DNA of 64,000 nt from Chaetoceros tenuissimus (taxonomy: Eukaryota; Bacillariophyta; Thalassiosirophyceae; Chaetocerotales; Chaetocerotaceae): the NCBI GenBank assembly GCA_021927905.1, contig BLLK01000022.1:2790001-2854000 (forward strand). The letters are read 5' to 3'. The position numbers were made by a program, and so were the translations under genes. How positions within the stretch are numbered: the stretch's first letter is position 1; each line of letters opens with the position of its first letter. Below, piece by piece: positions 1-9,447 of the stretch. Below the pieces are notes generated by a model that did not search any database, had not been told where the DNA came from, and saw nothing but the letters and a program-made list of their open reading frames with translations.

Positions 1-116
1 CAGAAGATAGGTGTATAATCGAAGTAGTACAGTATTTTAATAAATAATTTTACAACATATTGTGTTCAAGCCTAACTTGGCATTCTCGACCTGCGTCCAA
101 TTTTAAATATCACTAT

Positions 117-1595
117 TTATATCACATGAGTGTGGTTGACATCTTCAAAGTCTTTGTTTTCAGTGGCAGTTTCGATCTTGTCATACTTAGTTGAACTTGT
201 GCATTTTTGCTTTGACATGGCAACAGAGAAAATAACAAGCCCAATAGTAACTATCAAAGCATACGAACGATAAAGGATTTTTGCACCAAAAGTTTCCTCA
301 ATCCATCCTCCGAGTGACAGACCAACTACAGAACCTATTCCTAATAACATCGACAAAATCCCTTGCCCTGATGCTTCACGACCCTCAGGGGTTATTCGAG
401 CAGCAAATTCGACTGCTGCAGTTTTCGAGCAAGCATAGGTTACTCCATGTAAAGGCTCAAAAAGAAGTATCAAAGCCATATGCTGTTTTGGTACAAGGGT
501 GTATCCAACCACTCGTATTACATAAGCGAGGCATGCAATAATTTGCAATTTCTCAGCACCAAAATAGGCAAGAAACTGAGGTGCATAGTGGAAGATCGGA
601 ATTTCAAAGATCACGGTGACAAATACAGTCAAAGCACAAATTGCATTTGTACCACCCAATTCCTCAAAGTATAAAAAGATGAGATTTTCTACAACGCTCA
701 TACCCATGTTCAAAGCCCATGCAGACGTAACAAAGCCATATGCAGTACAAGTACTCAACATCATCTTTAGAAGCATGAATGAGGTAATTTCTTTTTTGGA
801 GAAGTTATCTTCATGTAAACTTTCGCTGTGAGTTCTTTCTTTCTCTAATTCGAAATTTTGAACTGTCACTGGAGGAGCATCATCTTCGTAGCTCACTTCT
901 TTCTTCATTTCTGATAATTCAACTTTGTCTTCTATCTGTTCACATTCTTTGCTGAATTTTATGGAATCCTTGGTATATTTTGCAAAAGTCAGTAGACATA
1001 TGATTGCACCAACAGGACAAGATATGAAGAAAATATCATAGTTGAACCTATCTAAAATAGGTCCTATGATTAAAGACGCTATAGCCCATGCAACAGCACC
1101 AAATAGACGTTCTTGACCATAAGATGCTGTGTTATTGCAGTGATGTTTTCTTAGATAAGATAGCGTGATTCCATCTAGTACTGGAAAAATAATAGAGGAA
1201 AATCCAGCATAAAATAACCTTGTAATGACGTGAAAGGTAGTGCATAAATGTTCATTCCGCATTCTGCTCTCGTCAGATATAGTCTCATTCTTCTCATTCT
1301 CATTACCAAACATGAAACGTACAAGACTGTGAAACTGAAAGGAAAATGATCCAAATATAATACAAAACGATAAAAGAATAACTCTCCCCCTTTCTGGGTA
1401 TTTTAACTCGAGTCTATCTGCGAAAACCGCACCTATGGAACCAAGAAACGATGCTATCAAAACTTGTCCTGCAATCACTACACCAACAAGAGCATCGTCA
1501 AAGCCAGCAACAGCTTGTAAAAACGGAGCAGTGAATCTTCCCCCAGTGAAAACAAGCCATATAAATATACTAAAATAAATTACTCCTGGTCGCAT
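117..1595 (-). CDS. MFS transporter, MFSD6/MFS_1-like type
   Basis: A 492-residue multipass membrane protein with about 12 hydrophobic segments, in two halves separated by a charged loop (roughly residues 205-265, Glu/Lys/Ser rich). The N-terminal half has the classic major-facilitator loop 2-3 signature in the form GAVFADRLELKYPERGR, and the C-terminal half has the matching LEPLHGVTYACSKTAAVEFAA stretch typical of the MFS_1-like/MFSD6 group (helix 10, 'L.EplhG.tfal'). The substrate cannot be read from the sequence. The ATG at 1595 directly precedes the first membrane helix, so the start is convincing. Intronless. It is transcribed divergently from the DUF1995 gene and shares a 372-bp upstream region with it. 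Confidence 0.85.
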   Translation of the reverse strand: MRPGVIYFSIFIWLVFTGGRFTAPFLQAVAGFDDALVGVVIAGQVLIASFLGSIGAVFADRLELKYPERGRVILLSFCIIFGSFSFQFHSLVRFMFGNENEKNETISDESRMRNEHLCTTFHVITRLFYAGFSSIIFPVLDGITLSYLRKHHCNNTASYGQERLFGAVAWAIASLIIGPILDRFNYDIFFISCPVGAIICLLTFAKYTKDSIKFSKECEQIEDKVELSEMKKEVSYEDDAPPVTVQNFELEKERTHSESLHEDNFSKKEITSFMLLKMMLSTCTAYGFVTSAWALNMGMSVVENLIFLYFEELGGTNAICALTVFVTVIFEIPIFHYAPQFLAYFGAEKLQIIACLAYVIRVVGYTLVPKQHMALILLFEPLHGVTYACSKTAAVEFAARITPEGREASGQGILSMLLGIGSVVGLSLGGWIEETFGAKILYRSYALIVTIGLVIFSVAMSKQKCTSSTKYDKIETATENKDFEDVNHTHVI

Positions 1596-1967
1596 CGTTC
1601 GCTAGAAGCCAGTAAATCAATGGAATATATGATTGTTTCACCACAGCAACAAAAAAGAAAAAAGAAAATTATGATATGATGAAAAATGAAGGCGAAAAAC
1701 TACTACCCTTTCATGTGATGAGGGGGTAATTTTGTTCCAAGCACCACATTGGTGAAAATTGAGTCCCATCTTGCGAAATGAGCATCGATCTTTTCCACTT
1801 CAACATGCATTCCACAAAGAAAAATGCACCATCAATTCCAATACAACAACAATACTAGCTTTTGGAGTATACATAATCATTCAGCTAATCCCTCTTCCTT
1901 CATTTTGTTTCCGAAAATCTTTCTTTGTCTTATTATATTTCCATAAAGAATTGGCAAAGTTTGTACG
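1596..1967. promoter_or_regulatory. Divergent intergenic region (MFS / DUF1995)
   Basis: This 372-bp stretch separates two divergently transcribed genes, so it must hold both promoters. It contains a G-run followed by an AT tract (GAGGGGGTAATTTT, 1720-1733), one of six similar elements seen upstream of genes in this window. Short ORFs here have no recognisable protein features. Confidence 0.4.
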
Positions 1968-2843
1968 ATGAAGTTTTGTTCCATCTTATTATTTGCAATT
2001 GGTGCTTCGGCATTTACCACAACGACAACTCTTCCTTCTGCACAATTCAAAATCGGCCAGAAACATACAAGGATGAATCTATTTAATTTTGGAACATCGT
2101 CGTCTAGCGGAGGATCGGCTTCTGTACCAAAATCTAGTTCAGATCGAGATAACCAAGCCATTCAAGCTGTGAAAGCAGCAATTAGCAATCCCCGTAACCC
2201 TTCAAATCCTCTACTCGAATGTGAGTTTCCCGCATTGGAAGCTTTGAACAAGCTTGGTGATGGAAGTCTAAGATCAGCGCTAGAGGCTGAAGATGCCAAT
2301 CTAGCGTTTGTACAAAAACTAATAAAGGGTATTAGAGGCCCATTTGGAAGTGAAAAAGTGGCATTGGTTGTTAGTAGTGCGGCATCTAATTCGTTTCTGA
2401 GTAAGGCACAAAAGATTGGTGGAGTGACATTGTATTCCTTGAAAGATGGAGTCCCAAATTGCTCCAGTCAAGATGTGTGTATTTTTGTGACGCCTAGTAC
2501 TCGCAATGATTATAAAATCGCAAACTCTCTTGCAGAATCAAACCAGGCCAAAGCAGTAGTGATTGTGAATGGGTTCGCAAAGGATCAGAAAAGTATTTCG
2601 GGGTCAGCTACAATGGCATATTTCTTGAAACCACTTACTTATAATTCTCAAATTGCTGGGTATCTTATTCGGTCTTATCCTTCTGACTGGACTGTATTGG
2701 ATGGTTTTTCAAAAGAAGTTTTAGGCACTTATTCAGATGATGAGATTCTTGTGAAGAAAACGAATACACCCGATCTGAGAAATGCAGGTAGACTTGTTCA
2801 GAAATCAGTAGATGAAAGAGCAATTCGAGCAAGGCAAAAATAA
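1968..2843 (+). CDS. DUF1995-domain plastid protein
   Basis: A 291-residue protein. It starts with a signal peptide (residues 1-15) ending in ASAF (13-16), followed by a Ser/Thr-rich, acid-poor stretch. This is the bipartite presequence expected for import into a diatom plastid. The mature part opens with LLECEFPALEALNKLGDGS (about 82-100), the hallmark of the DUF1995 family found in cyanobacteria and plastids, and continues through a Rossmann-like alternation of strands and helices (KVALVVSSAASNSFLSKAQ; VCIFVTPSTRNDY; AKAVVIVNG). Family members are poorly characterised; some plant ones affect chloroplast metabolism. No catalytic role can be assigned. Single exon. The ATG at 1968 is the only start that includes the signal peptide. 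Confidence 0.85.
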   Translation: MKFCSILLFAIGASAFTTTTTLPSAQFKIGQKHTRMNLFNFGTSSSSGGSASVPKSSSDRDNQAIQAVKAAISNPRNPSNPLLECEFPALEALNKLGDGSLRSALEAEDANLAFVQKLIKGIRGPFGSEKVALVVSSAASNSFLSKAQKIGGVTLYSLKDGVPNCSSQDVCIFVTPSTRNDYKIANSLAESNQAKAVVIVNGFAKDQKSISGSATMAYFLKPLTYNSQIAGYLIRSYPSDWTVLDGFSKEVLGTYSDDEILVKKTNTPDLRNAGRLVQKSVDERAIRARQK

Positions 2844-3379
2844 AGATAAATATAGATAGAAAGAAGTAATGATGTGTATGTGAATGTATGAAAATGGTCT
2901 ATCTTCTTGCACATTCTCATTCCTTTGCTTATAAAACAATGGTCCAGTGGCAAAGTAGGGAAGCCATCTATTGGATGCTAAATACTTACGTAGTTGATGG
3001 AACGCATTTTTTTCTGTATTTCTATGGTTGAATGAAGCAGAATCGTCATCACGTGATTTACTTGATTCTTATTGAGTCTTGACAGCTGTCAAAAATTTAC
3101 AAGACTTCCATGATGACGACGCGTTTTCATTTTGTCAAAAAATAGAAAGCATCTGCTTCATTTACCACGAATACAGATCGACGCAGCGCCTCTAAACGTG
3201 ATACTTTTTTCAAGTAAGATATGTAGTTATAATCTTTATAATATTACTTTGTACAACGACTTTCAATTTCTGTCTCATTTCCCGATCCCTGTTAGGCTTT
3301 GTTCTAGTCTAAGTTCTTTACATGTTCGAAATTCGTCAAATTTACATTTTTCTTTTTCCTTTCTATAAAATTTTTAATT
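2844..3379. other. Intergenic, convergent 3' regions
   Basis: This is the gap between the convergent DUF1995 and AP2 genes. It is AT-rich, with a run of T-rich and pyrimidine tracts after about 3190 and some ORFs that look like chance. No repeat, RNA gene or protein similarity was recognised. It probably holds the two 3' UTRs. Confidence 0.3.
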
Positions 3380-5557
3380 TCATGCCCGTGGATCTTGTTC
3401 GTTTACTCCTGCAAAAGCTGCCTTTCTTGCAGCATTCACATGTGCATCGGTATCTTTGCTTGTCGAAGAGTTCTTGTTCTGCAAGTGTTCTCTTGCAATT
3501 TCATACGCCAGTGCTGCCTTTTCTCTTGAGTCAAATACTCCTATGTAACGAGATTTTCCTGCAAAATATAATTGAGCTTGCCATTTTCCTGATGGGCGCA
3601 TTGTGACTCCTCTCAATATTGCTGACGCCAAAGATGCAGCCTTGTCATTACTTTTGCCTGCAGGCACTGCCGACGTTGCAGCAGCTGACTTTTTCTTGTC
3701 AGTGCCATTAGCTTTATTTCTCTTCCCTGGACCTCTACCTTTTGTAGGAGCCTTTTTCGTCCTTTTATTATTGGATGAATTGGTAGTTGTAAGTGGTCTC
3801 TTTGAAGAAGAACCATTTTTCGAAGATTTTGACTTCTTCTTTGAACCAACCGTTTCCGGTAAGGCTGACTTTGTCGATATCGACGAAGATGTCACACCAT
3901 TGATTCCGGTATATAAACTTGAAGTTGTATCACTTGCTGAAAATGTTGCACCAGGTGTTTTTCTCTTTTTAGGTGAGACTGAAATTTGCTTTTGACCATT
4001 GATTGTCATTGTTGTCGAAGGGTGTTTTGCAATAACTGGTAGATGCAAAAATGATGGAGGTCCAATTGGTTGTCCAGCTGGATATGTCAATGCTCCCCCT
4101 GCACCTCGGAAAACCTTTGTGCCTTCTTGCATGCTTGATAAGGTGTCTGGTCGAGGAGTAGTCTTTGCAAGTTCAAGCAATACATTCAAATCTTCATCTT
4201 CTTTGGAACTTCTCTCCGTCAAATGTTTTCCAAGTTCCTGTACTGAACATTCTGAAATCGAAGGTATTTCATTTGAAGCATTGTAGTATCCTCTTCCACT
4301 CAAAGGAGAGGCAAATACTTCTTGGAAATTAATTGGCGTATCGGGTTGTTTCAACTTGTTGGAAAAGGTTCCATTTTTGCGTGCTAGCGGTGAAACACAA
4401 ATCATCATACCTCCACTTTTTGCTGAGGCTACTGCTGCGGTTGGGTTAGCGGATTTTCTTGAATTATCCAGAGGCAATGAAAAATTCCCATTGCCAGGTT
4501 TATTTGGAGTGATGCTTGCAGTGAGCCCACCTTCAGGTGAGAATAGTTGATAAGCATTTGGAGATAGCCATGGCAAAACTGTCAATAGGATAGAAAAATT
4601 AGAAATGGTTTTCATTGATTGAATGAATAGAGTCATATAAATATTCAATATAGGGTTCTTACCATTGTTGAGAGCATCATCTGCCATGTCACTCTTGCCA
4701 AAATCAGTGGCAAAATTATTGGACATTATTCCAGAGGATGGAGCAGCCTTTCCACTGTGTAAAGAATCACCATTGACCTTTTTATCAACAGCATCTGGAG
4801 GAGAAGGCACGTATGGAGAGAGGAAAATACTAGGCGATGCAAAAGTAGGGAAATCGTAGCCACTAGGATTTGGAGATCTGATAGGGGTTCTCATAGATTG
4901 CTTATTTTTTGAAATGTTTCCCATTGGAGGTACAGGTGTGGTTGTACGCTTAGTCTTTTGCTTCTTTGATTTCGATTGTTGTTGATGAAGACCTCCATAT
5001 GCTTTCGGTACCTCATCTTTCGAAGAGGAAGAAGACCCCTTACTCGTAGAAGCCTTTTTTGCATTTACAGCACTAGGAACTCTGCCTGAAGGCCGAGTAT
5101 TTGCCTCAAGTGGCTCTGTTTTTGTGCTAGAGATTGCTCTTGCAGTATTGTTCTGAGTTTCCATTTCTGCACTAGAAGATGGGTAAAGAGAATGATTACC
5201 AGATTCCACTTTCGCTACAGAGGAAGGTGTCACGCTATTTGCAGGCATAGCTTCTCCTGCTGTGGCTGCCATAGGTTGTGTGCTAGATACTGGTACTGAT
5301 CTCTGCATAGAATCTGGAGTAGTGAAGGTGCCTTTAGGCTTTGTAGTTGCCAGTTCGGGGGTCGTAGCAAGAGGTGCGGTGGCCATAGGACTTGAAGTAG
5401 AAGGACCGAATTTAGATGAATCTACTAGGGATGTATGAGGTACTGATTTCTGTGTATCAGTGACGGAGTTGTCAGGTTTTACTGTTCCAACTCCTTGCAA
5501 TCCCTGCGTCCGAGCTATTACTTTAGAGATCATAGCTTTCGTAGCTTCCAATGCCAT
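3380..5557 (-). CDS. AP2-domain transcription regulator (one intron)
   Basis: Most of the protein is low-complexity Ser/Thr/Pro/Lys sequence with several basic, nuclear-localisation-like clusters (SKKQKTKRT; KKKSKSSKNGSSSKR; GRGPGKRNKANGTDKKK). A single AP2/ERF DNA-binding domain sits near the C terminus: RGVTMRPSGKWQAQLYFAGK, then RYIGVFDSREKAALAYEIAREHL. This fits the diatom pattern of AP2 proteins with long disordered flanks. The ATG at 5557 (MALEATK) is taken as start; the frame stays open upstream to 5659 but only with non-ATG codons. A GT-AG intron (4579-4662, 84 nt) interrupts it. Spliced, the product is 697 residues, with AP2 at about 619-664. The intron has no stop and is a multiple of three, so retention would give a 725-residue form. 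Confidence 0.82.
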   Translation of the reverse strand: MALEATKAMISKVIARTQGLQGVGTVKPDNSVTDTQKSVPHTSLVDSSKFGPSTSSPMATAPLATTPELATTKPKGTFTTPDSMQRSVPVSSTQPMAATAGEAMPANSVTPSSVAKVESGNHSLYPSSSAEMETQNNTARAISSTKTEPLEANTRPSGRVPSAVNAKKASTSKGSSSSSKDEVPKAYGGLHQQQSKSKKQKTKRTTTPVPPMGNISKNKQSMRTPIRSPNPSGYDFPTFASPSIFLSPYVPSPPDAVDKKVNGDSLHSGKAAPSSGIMSNNFATDFGKSDMADDALNNGKNPILNIYMTLFIQSMKTISNFSILLTVLPWLSPNAYQLFSPEGGLTASITPNKPGNGNFSLPLDNSRKSANPTAAVASAKSGGMMICVSPLARKNGTFSNKLKQPDTPINFQEVFASPLSGRGYYNASNEIPSISECSVQELGKHLTERSSKEDEDLNVLLELAKTTPRPDTLSSMQEGTKVFRGAGGALTYPAGQPIGPPSFLHLPVIAKHPSTTMTINGQKQISVSPKKRKTPGATFSASDTTSSLYTGINGVTSSSISTKSALPETVGSKKKSKSSKNGSSSKRPLTTTNSSNNKRTKKAPTKGRGPGKRNKANGTDKKKSAAATSAVPAGKSNDKAASLASAILRGVTMRPSGKWQAQLYFAGKSRYIGVFDSREKAALAYEIAREHLQNKNSSTSKDTDAHVNAARKAAFAGVNEQDPRA

Positions 5558-6198
5558 GATAGTTGTGCTGTCGTGGTATACAAGATTGTTAATCTTGATG
5601 AGAAACAAAACGTTCTCTGCTGAGAAACACTCTCTGGTAAAGGAGTGAGGGTTCAACAAACTTCTCTGCGTTGAAACGACTCATTTACGGGATTGATCGC
5701 TGAATTTTTACTTTTCAAGTATCACAAGTATGTACGACATACGGGAAATAACGACAATGAGATGAATGTATTGTTGGGAATGACAATCCAGACATGAGGT
5801 CAACATGGTGTGTTCGAGGTACTTGGATGTTTGTACAGCATTAGACAGTTTACGGTGAAATGTTAATCAAATGTTTATCTTTACTACTTTTTTTTAAATT
5901 ACATCGAGAGTATCGCCTTGTTTTTGTCACTTTCCTGAGATCTGATTTGATCGTTATTGCATGAAAAGGGAACAGAAAATGAAAATGGATTGGGCTCTTC
6001 TTCTCTAAAAAATCCAGCATCTGCTACTGTGGGAAAAGCAGCAGCGAGGCGATTAGACGGGATTCAAGGGGGTGACTTTTTCCGTCTTTCCCCCTTCATC
6101 AACTACGTACCACCCACCTATCAGACGAATCGAAGAATCGATTGTCGATTGATGAGAGAGAAAATTTTTTCAGTCATAGTAAATCAACTCGATAGTGA
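5558..6198. promoter_or_regulatory. Divergent intergenic region (AP2 / RuvX-like)
   Basis: This region separates the AP2 gene (minus) from the RuvX-like gene (plus). It contains AAGGGGGTGACTTTTT at 6066-6081, 118 bp before the ATG, similar to elements upstream of five other genes. A short open frame at 5957-6202 overlaps the next start and looks like 5' UTR rather than a gene. Confidence 0.35.
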
Positions 6199-7116
6199 AT
6201 GATGGGCTCATGGAGAGCATATACGATTCTACTTTCGGCGATTCTACTTTCGGTGATTGCAATCACCACTCAAGCTTTTCATTTTTCGTTGCCACATCAT
6301 AAATTTCTGCAACGAAGTATGAACGAAGATGCGCATATATTTCAATTAAAGTCTCAAAATGATGAGGGAGATACATCACAAACCAAAATCAACCAAAATA
6401 TAATGAATGCTGCAGCTGAGTTGACTACATCGACATCGTCTCTCCTGGGAGTTAAGTCAGTTGGTGTTGATTATGGACTTGTTCGAACTGGTATAGGTTT
6501 GACAATTGGATACGAACCAAAACCAATAGCAATAGTTTCGGACATGAACAATACAGAGCTATGCCAATACATTATCAAACTTGCGGAAATTGAAAATGCG
6601 GATCAAATTATTGTTGGATTACCATTTCATAAGAATGGTACTGAAGCCGAGCAAACAATCATCACGCGCGACTTTGCTACGCATTTGAATTGTGCAGTAT
6701 ATGCTCATTTTGGGCCAGACAAAATGCCAGTGTTTATGTTTGATGAAAGGTATACGTCAAAAGAAGCAGCAGCTAGGATACGATCGGAAAATCCTAGAGC
6801 GAACTTGTACAAAGAATTAGATGCTGATGCAGCTTGCATCATTTTGGAGTATTACTATCTTGATAATGGTGTTGGAGCTCATAAAGTAGAGCTTCCCGAA
6901 GATGAGACAGTGAGAGATGCAGTACATCAAGCTTGGTTATTACGAAAACAAGAGCAGGAAAGAAAGCGCAAAGAAATGACGGAGCAACGAATGATAAGCT
7001 CCCAGGATAGGAAAAAAGCAATGATGGAAAAAGCTCGATTGCTCGAAGAAAAGCTAGCAGCTGAAAATGGTGCTGTATCAAGTAAAAAGAAAAAGAAAAG
7101 AAAAAAGAAGCGATGA
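6199..7116 (+). CDS. Plastid RuvX/YqgF-type RNase H-fold protein
   Basis: A 305-residue protein. Residues 1-26 form a signal peptide ending in TTQA before Phe27, so plastid import is likely. The core (about 85-245) carries all four YqgF/RuvX landmarks: the first metal-binding Asp in VGVDYGLVRTGIGL, the strand-turn IIVGLPFHKNGTEAE, FDERYTSKEAAARI with its acidic pair, and the closing DADAACIILEYYYL. Bacterial YqgF acts in pre-16S rRNA 5' processing and is also proposed as a Holliday-junction resolvase; a plastid rRNA role is inference. The C terminus is a long charged coiled-coil/Lys-rich tail (about 250-305) ending in a poly-Lys/Arg run, absent from bacterial homologues, which may bind RNA. 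The start at 6199 (ATG ATG) keeps the signal peptide. Confidence 0.87.
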   Translation: MMGSWRAYTILLSAILLSVIAITTQAFHFSLPHHKFLQRSMNEDAHIFQLKSQNDEGDTSQTKINQNIMNAAAELTTSTSSLLGVKSVGVDYGLVRTGIGLTIGYEPKPIAIVSDMNNTELCQYIIKLAEIENADQIIVGLPFHKNGTEAEQTIITRDFATHLNCAVYAHFGPDKMPVFMFDERYTSKEAAARIRSENPRANLYKELDADAACIILEYYYLDNGVGAHKVELPEDETVRDAVHQAWLLRKQEQERKRKEMTEQRMISSQDRKKAMMEKARLLEEKLAAENGAVSSKKKKKRKKKR

Positions 7117-8013
7117 ATTATACAGGTAGGTCTTTGAATATGTTGAATATGTTTTTGAAGCGCACGAAGGAGAAGGGTCTCATCTCAAGACTCCGATGAA
7201 ACCTTATACTATCGTGCAATATTTATTCTTTCAAGTTTCGTTTTTATGACATAAATGTTGGACTTTGGGCGGAGAGAATTTTCATTGAAATTGGTTGTAG
7301 CTTTGGCGAAATCATCTGAATCGTTGTTTATCCGAACAAAAGTACTAGCCTTTCTTTGTACATTGTACTTGGAAAGATTTGGCTCTATGGAAGAGCGGAT
7401 CGAAGCCTACTTATTCAAAATAAATACACACACAAGAAACGATCATTGGTTCAGATGCTTAGTCATTGTGGTCTGCCCGTTTTAGTGAAACTCTTGATAA
7501 TTCGCCCTTGGAACTTTTTCTGAAATAGAATTGGAACTTGATAGAACTGTATGTAGCTCTGACTTTTTCTTGGCAATCAACAAAGAAGAAATGGAGAGAC
7601 ATACAGAAATTATTCACAAAGGCTGGCAAATGTGTGTACCATTCTTCCCCTGGTGCTCTTTTCAATCATACTAACATTCATGTTGCTCCTCAGGCACAAA
7701 ACCCATTTTTTCTCCTTATTACAATAATAACATAGTAAAATAGGATAAAGTGCACAATTTGATTTCGTTTATATACTCATGTGATGAGAAGAAAAGTCAG
7801 AAATAATAGAAAGCTGAACATCGGCCACTGCTCTGTACGTAGTTAGAATACGAGAGTCGAGTCGTCGTTTTACACGGGTATGATTCGCGCCTTCTCGCCT
7901 TCCTACTTTCCCTTAAGTAGCTCTTTCCTTTGACTTCATTCTTCTTTTTGAACAACATTAAAACATATCATTCTTAAACAAGGAAAAGACAAGGCAATTG
8001 AAACATTGAAGAG
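7117..8013. other. Long intergenic region, no gene recognised
   Basis: This is 897 bp between two plus-strand genes. Several 60-80-codon open frames lie on both strands, but none has recognisable motifs, a signal peptide or plausible splice partners. It is AT-rich and contains pyrimidine tracts just before 8014. It probably holds the 3' UTR of the RuvX-like gene and the promoter of the 7TM gene. Confidence 0.3.
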
Positions 8014-9255
8014 ATGACGACTCATAAAATATTAAATGCCCAGACGATAGCTAGAGTCGCCTCGTCGTCTTTATCAGGCTTCACATCTTTTCTTATGGTT
8101 GCCATGATTCTCACATCTATAGATGGACTTCAAAATCCATACAGCCGAATTATTTTCTTAATCAGTATCGGTGATTTATTTCAAACGATTGGTTTTCTAT
8201 CCGGTCCATTCCTTGTTCCTGAAGGAACGGAAAACAGTATGTGGGGAAGAGGTACCATTACAACCTGTGAGGTAGCAGGGTTCTTTCTACAATTTGGTAA
8301 CACACTGGTCCATTTCTACACTGTATTCTTGACTTTCTACTTTCTGAAGAGAGTGAAAGACAAGAAAACTCCAGAAGAATTTGCAAAGAAATACGAAGTC
8401 ATAGTACATGCCATCATATGGCTCTTCACTTTGACAGGATGTATTGTTGCTCTTGCTCGAGATGACTATAATCCTGTGGAAGGAGGTGATTTGTGTCTTC
8501 CTATCGATAAACCTATTGATTGTAATATTCATGATGATGTTGAATGCGTCCGAGGGAAGCATGCCCCAATTGACGCGTTACTATTTCTTGCGTTGCCGAT
8601 GATCATTTCTTTTCTGTTGCTTTTTGCAAATCTCTTTCGGTTTACAAACTACATCTATGCTGAAGAAAAGTTAATGCGCCTGGAAAGCGAACATAATGCT
8701 AATTCTGGAAACCAAGAGAAGACGAAAATATTGAAGTCTATGCTCTGTTGTTTTCGAAGGAAAGATCAAAATACATCAGCAACGGGTATACGAGGTAGAT
8801 CACTGGGAGCGGAGGCCTTGTTACAATCAAGTCTTTATGTATTCGCATATTTTTTGTGCTTTATTGCACCCATTATCATTTTCATATACATTGCAGTGGG
8901 AAAGCCTCGTCCAGTTTGGTTCCTTTGGGGTGCAGCAGTGTTTTCACCATTAGGTGGGTTTTTTAATATACTAATCTACACCAGGCCGAAGATACAGAAA
9001 GCGCGACGAAAATTTCCAGAGGTTGAAAATGCGCCATGGTTTGTACTATTTCTAGCTGTAATTTTCAGTGGAGGGGAATGTCCGAAGGAAATAGACGTTT
9101 CTACCCCCAGTGATGTGGACGATAGTGATTTTGAGGACCGTTTACGACGAGCATTTGGCTTTGGTTTTTACTCTCGCGATGAAGAAAATCCTCCATTGTC
9201 AAGCCTACGGCAAAAGAAGAATCTGGCCAAATCTAATACTATCATAGGCAGTTAG
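8014..9255 (+). CDS. Seven-transmembrane receptor-like protein
   Basis: A 413-residue protein with seven hydrophobic segments: about 15-37, 46-65, 85-113, 131-147, 188-210, 275-297 and 305-323. The topology and spacing match class-E/cAMP-receptor-like and related 7TM proteins that are multiplied in diatoms. A Cys in the third helix (ITTCEVAGFFLQFGNTLVHF) and Cys in the second extracellular loop (GGDLCLPI, DCNIHDDVEC) could form the usual disulphide. The third intracellular loop (about 213-262) is Lys/Glu rich, and the C-terminal tail (about 330-413) is charged and Ser rich, as in G-protein-coupled receptors. Ligand and coupling are unknown. Single exon. The ATG at 8014 lies just ahead of helix 1. 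Confidence 0.75.
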   Translation: MTTHKILNAQTIARVASSSLSGFTSFLMVAMILTSIDGLQNPYSRIIFLISIGDLFQTIGFLSGPFLVPEGTENSMWGRGTITTCEVAGFFLQFGNTLVHFYTVFLTFYFLKRVKDKKTPEEFAKKYEVIVHAIIWLFTLTGCIVALARDDYNPVEGGDLCLPIDKPIDCNIHDDVECVRGKHAPIDALLFLALPMIISFLLLFANLFRFTNYIYAEEKLMRLESEHNANSGNQEKTKILKSMLCCFRRKDQNTSATGIRGRSLGAEALLQSSLYVFAYFLCFIAPIIIFIYIAVGKPRPVWFLWGAAVFSPLGGFFNILIYTRPKIQKARRKFPEVENAPWFVLFLAVIFSGGECPKEIDVSTPSDVDDSDFEDRLRRAFGFGFYSRDEENPPLSSLRQKKNLAKSNTIIGS

Positions 9256-9447
9256 TAATCATTCAAAGATGCTCAATCTATACTCAAACACTGACTCAAT
9301 CTATACACAAATACTAACTACCTTAATTGTCTATATAAATTGAAGTACTTTTGCGTTGCTTATTTTTTGTTGTTATTTACATTCTGTGTACATTTTTATT
9401 TGACATAAGAAAAAGTATAAGTTTACCCAACAAACATGTCATACTTT

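Noticed and set aside
3603-3995. 130-codon plus-strand frame within the AP2 gene
   Set aside because: It is opposite to the Lys/Ser-rich coding strand and its Phe/Leu/Asp composition is the reverse complement of that bias.
5957-6202. 81-codon frame just upstream of the RuvX-like gene
   Set aside because: It overlaps the RuvX start by four bases and shows no protein feature; more likely 5' UTR, though an upstream ORF cannot be excluded.
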